From: Taudactylus pleione
Lineage: Eukaryota; Chordata; Amphibia; Anura; Myobatrachidae
DNA length: 64,000 nucleotides
Direction: 5' to 3'
NCBI GenBank assembly: GCA_031769625.1
Contig: JAUIMM010000566.1
Location: 1,803,001-1,867,000 of the forward strand
Of this stretch, positions 57,808 through 64,000 are shown piece by piece; within the stretch, counting starts at the first letter, position 1; each line of letters begins with the position of its first letter. The notes below the pieces were generated by a model, which had not been told where the DNA came from, did not search any database, and saw only the letters and a list, made by a program, of their open reading frames with translations. The position numbers and the translations under genes are program-made.

Positions 57808-58330
57808 TGGGGATGCGGTCAGGATTCCGGCAGATGGGATGCCGGACGTCAATATACCGATGCTGAATTCCCAATGCCCATCAGAATGCCGACACTGCCA
57901 TACCGAAGAGAAGAGATCAAGATACTGATGTTGGCATTCCAACCACCGGCATCCCGATGGTATGTATGTGGGTTAGGGTTAGGTCAGGGATGGGGGGGTT
58001 AGATTTAGGGACTTCCCGGGATGGTTTAAGGTTAGGCACTGACTGGGGAGGGTTAGGCTCCTGGGAAGGGGGTTAGTGTTAGGCACCACCTGTGGAGGTT
58101 AGGGTTAGGCATCACCCGTGGATGGTTAGGTTAAGGGTGCGGGAGGGGTGGTTAGGTTTAGGCACAACCAGGGGAAGGTTAGGGTTAGGCACCAATGGGG
58201 GAGGGTTAGGGGAGAGAGGGGAGGGTTAGGCTACTTACAGGCCCCTGTTAGGATCCTGAACATTGGGATGCCGCTGTCGGCCTTCTGACTGCCAGCATCC
58301 CAACCGCCGGTCAATCATATGTATACTCTC
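57808..58330. mobile_element. MITE-like element with degenerate TTAGGG-rich core
   Basis: The outer parts are mutually inverted at low stringency (GGATTCCGGCAGATGGGATGCC left; GGCATCCC, CGGCCTTCTGACTGCC and GCATCCCAACCG right). The core 57965-58240 is a tandem of GTTAGGGTTAGGCACCA-type units, about ten in number. The TTAGGG similarity is embedded in a longer G-rich unit and is not a telomeric array. Confidence 0.55.
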
Positions 58331-59254
58331 CGTCTCAGTAAGGTTTGTCCAATATCCCTTGTCTGGGGTTCAGCTACACCATCTGGCCGGATGGATCTAT
58401 GTTATAGGCATGGAAGGAAGCAGTAGGTGAAACCATTTAAGCTGCTATATCCACCAGGGGCAAGATTCTGAGCACCTTATGTGTCACCTCTATAGGTTCT
58501 GCCATATGTAAGTCCTAATAGTTTGATGCTGGTCTGCCTCCCCTCTCTTTCTTGCCTCCCTGCTTTCTATCTTCCTTATTGTTAGCAATAAAATTATGAC
58601 CTAATTCAAACACCAAATCATGTGGGTTGTCTTGGGTATTATTTCGGGTAAAAAATTTGCTTATTAGAGGGCTGGTGAGGGTAACAGGAACAGCATTCAA
58701 TGTTAAGGTGTTTATACTATACAGCCTTTCAGTTCACAAAACACCAATAATATTGCTTTTAAACACAATACACAGCAAATACATATCCCATCCTATACCA
58801 TGTGGTCACTGTGTGATTCTTTATACTCATTCAAAGAAAAATAATCTTTACTTAAGAACAGGTCGTTCCTTGCACCTTTTATTGTCAGTACTCATTTACT
58901 ACTAATATTATAAAAATATGATCAAAACGCTATACAACAGTACTGCTCTCTGAAATCTCGGGCGACCTGCTTCCCTCCCACTCATGCTACTCATTTATCA
59001 GATGAATGTGCAGATGTGAAAATGCTTTTTATTTATCAGGGGGATGGGAAGATTTATGTTTGGCAAGGAAATGATACACACGTACAATCTTTCTTGGCTG
59101 AAATCCTTAACTAACCAGCTACAGAACATTTAAGAATAGAATTAATGGACAAGTTCTTTCCATATGGCCTCCCTTAGGTTTCCCTTATGTACCATTCATA
59201 CTTCTGTGCCTTTATATATATTTTTGTATAAAATGACAGAGAGACATTGGGAGA
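58331..59254. other. No supported gene; unassigned sequence
   Basis: No coding, RNA or repeat-terminus signal recognised. Confidence 0.5.
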
Positions 59255-59841
59255 AGATGTGATAGATAGATAGATAGATAGATAGATATATAGCTAGATA
59301 GATGCTAGATAAATAGATAGATAGATAGATAGATACGGTAGATAGATACTAGATAGATAGATAGATACTAGATAGATAGATAGATAGATAGATAGATACT
59401 GGATAGATAGATAGATAGATATAATTGCCGACATTCAGCTCCCTCCTTCCGGAGAGGGAGAGCAGAATGCCTGCATTCTGTGTGGGGCTTGGCCGGGCTA
59501 TGATGCCGTTTTGGGGGCGGGGCCGGTGGCGTGACCGCCCGATCGCGTCATCATGGCCCCGTCCCCTCTTCACAATGCCGGAAAAAAGGCATTGTAAAGC
59601 AGGGGACGGAGCCACGTCATCGGGCCCCCTGGCAGTGGGGGTTTTTACTAGTAGTCTGGGGGGGGTAGGCAGCAGCCGGGAGGCTTGCCTGCCTTTCCGG
59701 GGGGTCGGAAGGAGCACCCGATATTCGGGAGGCTCCCGACCAAATCGGGAGGGTAGGCAAGCCTGAGATAGATAGATAGATAGATAGATACTAGATAGGT
59801 AGATAGATAGATACTAGATAGACAGATAGATAGATAGATAC

Positions 59842-59899
<58 letters not shown>

Positions 59900-59946
59900 C
59901 TGGATAGATAGATAGATAGATAGATAGATACTAGACAGATAGATAC

Positions 59947-59984
<38 letters not shown>

Positions 59985-59987
59985 CTG

Positions 59988-60047
<60 letters not shown>

Positions 60048-60120
60048 CTAGATAGATAGATACAAGATAGATAGATAGATCAGATAGATAGATAGATAGA
60101 TAGATACTAGATAGATAGAT
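59255..60120. repeat. (GATA)n microsatellite block with interruptions
   Basis: Long GATA/TAGA runs broken by periodic ACTAGATA and ACTGGATA variants, giving an apparent higher period of 30-60 bp. A 340-bp interspersed repeat interrupts it at 59425-59765. Long Ile/Tyr/Leu/Ser frames on the minus strand are artefacts. Confidence 0.92.
59425..59765. repeat. Interspersed GC-rich repeat inside the GATA block
   Basis: The end block GGGAGGCTCCCGACCAAATCG then GGAGGGTAGGCAAG matches 20790-20815. The interior has a CAATGCCGGAAAAAAGGCATTG hairpin and GGGGCGGGGCC runs. GATA sequence continues directly on both sides, so it inserted into an existing array or the array expanded around it. Confidence 0.7.
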
Positions 60121-60309
60121 GTTTTTAATCATCCATTCTGGGTGCCGTAAACGTAAAATTCTTCATCATTTAACATGAAACAATAGTTTTGTTATCTACA
60201 CTATTAATTGCCCCTGTGGTAAACTTTATGTTAACAAAAAAGAGTGTCTAAAGAATGTACGGCATTGCACAGGTCTGCCATTAGGCAGGCCTTATATACA
60301 GTATATAAT

Positions 60310-60440
60310 GGGGTCTATTTACTAAGCAGTGTTAGGAGACAGAGTAAAAAGTGATAAGGTGCCAGCCAATCAGCTCCTAACTGTCATTTTTCAAACAGCC
60401 TGTGAGATGGCAGTTAGGAGCTGATTGGCTGGCACCTTGG
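60310..60440. repeat. Truncated MITE with long hairpin
   Basis: GGGGTCTATTTACTAAGC resembles the end of the TA-type MITEs. GGTGCCAGCCAATCAGCTCC and its reverse complement (60358-60383, 60410-60436) form a hairpin. The second terminus is absent. Up to 60758 nothing further is recognised. Confidence 0.6.
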
Positions 60441-60758
60441 ATGCTTATTAACTTCTGATATTATAAATCACCATGCACAACACATAGGGGCTTATGCCAT
60501 TCTGTCGTAAATTACTCATAAAGAAACCACACACAAAATTAATCTATTTCCACCCATATGCAGAATTGTACACTTCTTCAGATTTACAATTTATTTAGTA
60601 AACTGATGCAGGTTCTACTCACTGACAGGAATATATTTCCTTTTTTTTTTTTTTAAATAAAAATATTTTGTCCCCAGCACAGGGTCTAAACTAGGGAAAA
60701 AAGAAACTGCCAAAGGGTGTTTGGTGTAAGAAGTCCCCAAATGGGGTCCAGGGATAAA

Positions 60759-61319
60759 GGGTCTCATTCAGACCCGCTCACGAGCGCAGGACGCTCGCAA
60801 GCGGGTCGATGGTACCCAAATGCGCATGCGCACGACGGAGGGAGCTCCGTCGTGCGCATGCGCGAGACCCGGATAGCGACAGCCAAGCTGTCGCTCCGGG
60901 TCTCGCACCAAAGGGGGCGTGCTGTCGATGTTGATTGACAGCACGCCCCCTTTGGTGGGTGTTCCCGGGGGCGTGGCTGCCAGACGGAGGCGTTCCCATG
61001 GGAACGCCTACCGTCTGGGTCCGGTCCCACTGACATCACTAGTGATCACTAGTGATGTCAGTGGGAGTGATTTTGGCTCTGATAGAGCCAAAATCACTCC
61101 AGGGCTTGCGGTCACCGAGACCCTACCGCAGGGTCTCGTCACAAACCCGATGATTGCAATGGTCTTGACCATAGCGACCATCTTTTTGGCCGCTCGCATA
61201 TGCTGAGGGTGGTCACCCACAGCTATGCGAGCGGCCAGGAGGCTGCTCCAAGTTTAGGTAGGAGGGCCCTGATTCAGAGCGAGCGCTCTGGTCAGAGCGT
61301 CCGGCTCTGAATCTGGCCC
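60759..61319 (+). mobile_element. Multi-hairpin element, copy E (561 bp, best preserved)
   Basis: The ends GGGTCTCATTCAGA and (other strand) GGGCCAGATTCAGA are flanked by AAA on each side (60756-60758, 61320-61322). Hairpins in order: CCCGCT...AGCGGG; GCGCATGCGCACGACGGAG...CTCCGTCGTGCGCATGCGC; GACCCGG...GCGACAGC/GCTGTCGC...CCGGGTC; ACCAAAGGGGGCGTGCTGTC with its perfect partner; CCAGACGG-AGGCGTTCCCAT with partner; CCCACTGACATCACTAGTGATC with partner; GGAGTGATTTTGGCTC with perfect partner; GGGCTTGCGG...GAGACCCT; GATGATTGCAATGG...; TGGCCGCTCGCAT with partner, enclosing GGGTGG; and the terminal ATTCAGAGCGAGCGCTCTG hairpin. No coding frame. Several stems are perfect over 16-20 bp. Confidence 0.78.
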
Positions 61320-61322
61320 AAA

Positions 61323-61757
61323 GTCCAAGTAGGGGATCAAATTTGAGCTTTCTTGAATATTATTTTTTGCAACGTTTATTTATTGAGAACTGAGAAATAG
61401 ATACAAAAAAATGACTGCACCGGTTTGTAAAACATTCATTTTGCTGCTATTTTAATCTCTTATAATACATCAGATTAATTGGTAATATGACAACCAAATG
61501 TTTTTGCACAGAGGGTGATAGCACAGAAACAAAAAAGTAAGCTGAATATTCAGCTTACGTTTGTTATTGAGAACTGATCACATATGAAATACAAAGTCCA
61601 TATCAATAAGGTAAAGTATATGTCACATAACAGTATAAACAGCAAATGGTATAAGTAATCATCATTAAAATTTTTGAATGATAACTAATAAAAGACTAAG
61701 GGGACAATTTACAAAACAGTAGCTTCTGTAAGACGCTGCTTCCTGGTGGGTTGCAAG
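61323..61757. other. No supported gene; unassigned A/T-rich sequence
   Basis: Nothing recognised between multi-hairpin copy E and hAT copy 3. Confidence 0.5.
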
Positions 61758-62386
61758 TAGGGGTGTGCACCGGCCACTTTTAGTGTTTTGTGTTTTGGTT
61801 TTGGATCTGGATCTTTCTTCGTGTTTTGGATCTGGATTGGTTTTGCCAAAACCACCATTCCGTGTTTTGGGTTCTGGGTTTTGTGTTTTGGATCTGTATT
61901 TTTTTTAAAAAAAGCATAAAAACAGCTAAAATCACAGAATTTGTGTGTTTTTCTGCTCCTATGCTATTATTAACCTCAATAACCTTAACTTCCACTCATT
62001 TCCAGTCTATTCTGAACACCTCACACCTCACAATAGTGTTTTTATGTCCAAAATGTTGCACCGAGGTAGCTGGATGACTATGCTAAGCGACACGAGTGGG
62101 CGGCACAAACACGTGGCCCATCTAGGAGTGACACTGCAGTGGCAGACAGGATGGCAGGTTGATAAACTAGGCCCCAAACAGTACATAATGCAAAGAAAAA
62201 AAAGAGGTGCAAGATGGAATTGTCCTCCCACCCACCCTTATGTTGTATAAACAGGACATGCACACTTTAACAAACCAAACATTTCAGCGCCAGGGTCTGT
62301 CACACGACTGTGGCTGAAATGATTGGTTCATTTGGGCCCCCACAAAACAAGATGGCAATTAATCTGTCTCAGCACAAAATGGCTCT

Positions 62387-62775
62387 ACGGAGGCAAGATG
62401 TCGTCCTCATCCTCCGATTCCTCACCCTCTTCAGTGTTGTGTACATCCTCATCCTCAGAGTATTAATTCGTCCCCACTGGAATCCACAACCACAGGTCCC
62501 TCTGTACGTTCTGGAGGCTGGTCTCCCTGGAAGAGTTGATAATTCATTTTATGAACATCATCTTCTCCACATTTTGTGGAAGCAACCTCCTACACCTTTT
62601 GCTGACAAGGTTTCCGGCTGCACTAAACACTCTTTCGGAGTACACACTGGAGGGGGGGCAACTCAGGTAAAATAGAGCCAGTTTGTACCGGGACCTCCAA
62701 ATTGCTTCTTTTGCCTGCCAGTACAGGTACGGACTGTCTGACATGCCTACTTGGATGCTGTCACCGATGTAATCC
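62387..62775 (-). pseudogene. hAT transposase C-terminus, copy 3
   Basis: The minus strand encodes DYIGDSIQVGMSDSPYLYWQ, LALFYLSCPPSSVYSERVFS, AAGNLVSKRCRRLLPQNVEK and, after a 1-base loss near 62550, the acidic tail. The dimerisation block with its Glu is intact. The N-terminal continuation is displaced by the satellite at 62776-63914; the preceding residues of the gene reappear at 63915-64000 (around SDMSTVTAYDTV). Confidence 0.85.
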
Positions 62776-63914
62776 TTTAACAGACAGACGCACGCTTGTC
62801 GCTGCTGCTTTAAGGATGCAGGTGCGGCTACAGCCCACACATTTCACAAAGACAGAAAAAAAAATAAGAATTTTTTATTGTTTGTGGAGTGCACTTTGAG
62901 GGTTACACCACCCTTTAACAGACAGATGCACGCTTGTCGCTGCTGCTTTAAGGATGCAGGTGCGGCTACAGCCCACACATTTCACAAAGAAAAAAAAAAA
63001 TAAGAATTTTTTAATTGTTTGTGGAGCGCACTTTGAGGGTACACCACCCTTTAACAGATGGACGCATGCTTGTCGCTGCTGCTTTAAGGATGCGGGTGCG
63101 GCTACAGCCCACACATTTCACAAAGACAGAAAAAAAAAGAAGAATATTTTTATTGTTTGTGGAGCACACTTTGAGGGTTACATTACCCTTTAACAGACAG
63201 ACGCACGCTTGTCGCTGCTGCTTTGAGGATGCAAGTGCGGCTACAGCCAACACAAAACACAAAGACAGAAAAAAAAGAATATTTTTATTGTTTGTGGAGC
63301 GCACTTTGAGGGTTACACCACCCTTTAACAGACAGATGCACGCTTGTCGCTGCTGCTTTAAGGATGCAGGTGCGGCTACAGTCCACACATTTCACAAAGA
63401 CAGAAAAAAAAATACGAATTTTTTTATTGTTTGTGGAGCACACTTTGAGGGTTACACCACCCTTTAACAGACAGATGCACACTTGTCACTGCTGCTTTAA
63501 GGATGCAGGTGCGGCTACAGCCCACACATTTCACAAAGACAGAAAAAAAAATAAGAATTTTTTAATTGTTTGTGGAGTGCACTTTGAGGGTTACACCACC
63601 CTTTAACAGACAGATGCACACTTGTCGCTGCTGCTTTAAGGATGTGGGTGTGGCTACAGCCCACACATTTCACAAAGACAGAAAAAAAAGAAGAATATTT
63701 TTATTGTTTGTGGAGCACACTTTGAGGGTTACATTACCCTTTAACAGACAGATGCCCTCTTGTCGCTGCTGCTTTGAGGAAGCAAGTGCGGCTACAGCCC
63801 ACACAATTCACAAAGACAGAAAAAAAAGAATATTTTTATTGTTTGTGGAGCGCACTTTGAGGGTTACACCACCCTTTAACAGACAGACGCACGCTTGTCG
63901 CTGCTGCTTTGAGG
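62776..63914. repeat. Satellite array inside the copy 3 transposase gene, ~138-bp unit in a 4-unit higher-order repeat
   Basis: Units begin CTTTAACAGACAGA at about 62776, 62915, 63050, 63189, 63325, 63463, 63602, 63740 and 63877. Unit 1 resembles unit 5, 2 resembles 6 (both with TTTTTTAATTG), 3 resembles 7 (both GAAGAATATTTTTATTG and ACATTACCC) and 4 resembles 8 (both CTTTGAGGA...GCAAGTGCGG). The higher-order period is about 549 bp. The unit is homologous to the leader satellite of copies 1 and 2. Confidence 0.88.
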
Positions 63915-64000
63915 ACAGTATCATATGCAGTGACAGTAGACTTGTCAGAAATTGTTGGCACGTCCTTCAGTCCGGACCAGATGTCCAAACCGGCCCTTGA

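Larger units (their letters stand above)
61758..64000 (-). mobile_element. BED-type hAT transposon, copy 3 (3' part, runs off the window)
   Basis: It starts TAGGGGTGTGCACCGGCC and follows copy 1 closely through the TTTTGGATCTG subterminal repeats, the 3' non-coding region and the transposase C-terminus up to 62775. It then carries a satellite array where about 21 bp of transposase sequence should be, and resumes transposase sequence at 63915 to the end of the window. The 8-bp flank on the left is GTTGCAAG; the partner lies outside. Confidence 0.9.

Noticed and set aside
57965..58240. Telomere or true interstitial telomeric array
   Set aside because: TTAGGG is scattered within longer G-rich units instead of forming a continuous hexamer run.
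59791..60132. Ile/Tyr/Leu/Ser repeat protein
   Set aside because: Translation of the GATA microsatellite.
62776..63914. CRISPR-like array
   Set aside because: Whole 138-bp units repeat with drift and no unique spacers; the context is a vertebrate transposon.

Overview
The window reads as repeat-dense, non-coding DNA from a vertebrate with a large genome, most probably a frog. The inference rests on the element types present: Penelope-like retroelements (PLEs) with RT and GIY-YIG domains, BED-finger hAT transposons, a Tc1 element of the fish/amphibian type, a V-SINE-like tRNA-derived SINE, L2-type LINE pieces and many short inverted-repeat elements (MITEs). No host exon, rRNA or functional tRNA gene could be supported. 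Every recognisable coding region belongs to a mobile element, and every one is broken.

Layout. 0-8.3 kb: MITEs, a 2.9-kb non-autonomous hAT, and a four-level nest of elements (5727-8282). 8.4-15.4 kb: a large imperfect inverted repeat whose centre was hit by a 5.3-kb hAT (copy 1, 9111-14418, 8-bp target duplication). 15.5-25 kb: a 91-bp-arm palindrome with hammerhead-ribozyme-like cores, MITEs, a SINE and a hAT-like element. 25.3-33 kb: a cluster of minus-strand PLE remnants, one split by a 936-bp DNA element with a clean target duplication. 34-41 kb: MITEs, a plus-strand PLE 5' fragment with a hammerhead-like motif, and tandem arrays. 41.4-44.2 kb: a decayed TTF/ZMYM1-type hAT. 45.15-50.33 kb: hAT copy 2, the same family as copy 1 in the opposite orientation. 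50.8-55.8 kb: a Tc1 element filled with later insertions. 55.9-57.2 kb: an L2-like LINE fragment. 57.8-61.3 kb: MITEs, a (GATA)n block and a multi-hairpin element. 61.76 kb to the end: hAT copy 3, running out of the window.

Two things stand out. First, five copies (A-E) of a ~550-bp non-coding element are built as a fixed series of about eleven consecutive hairpins. Corresponding stems differ between copies, but both arms change together. Second, the hAT family carries a 125-155-bp satellite in its 5' leader. That satellite is homogenised separately in each copy, and in copy 3 it sits inside the transposase gene as a higher-order repeat of four units.

All calls come from reading the sequence. 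No alignment, database search or folding program was run. Family names are by recognition, and most short-element assignments rest on terminal inverted repeats and target-site duplications.
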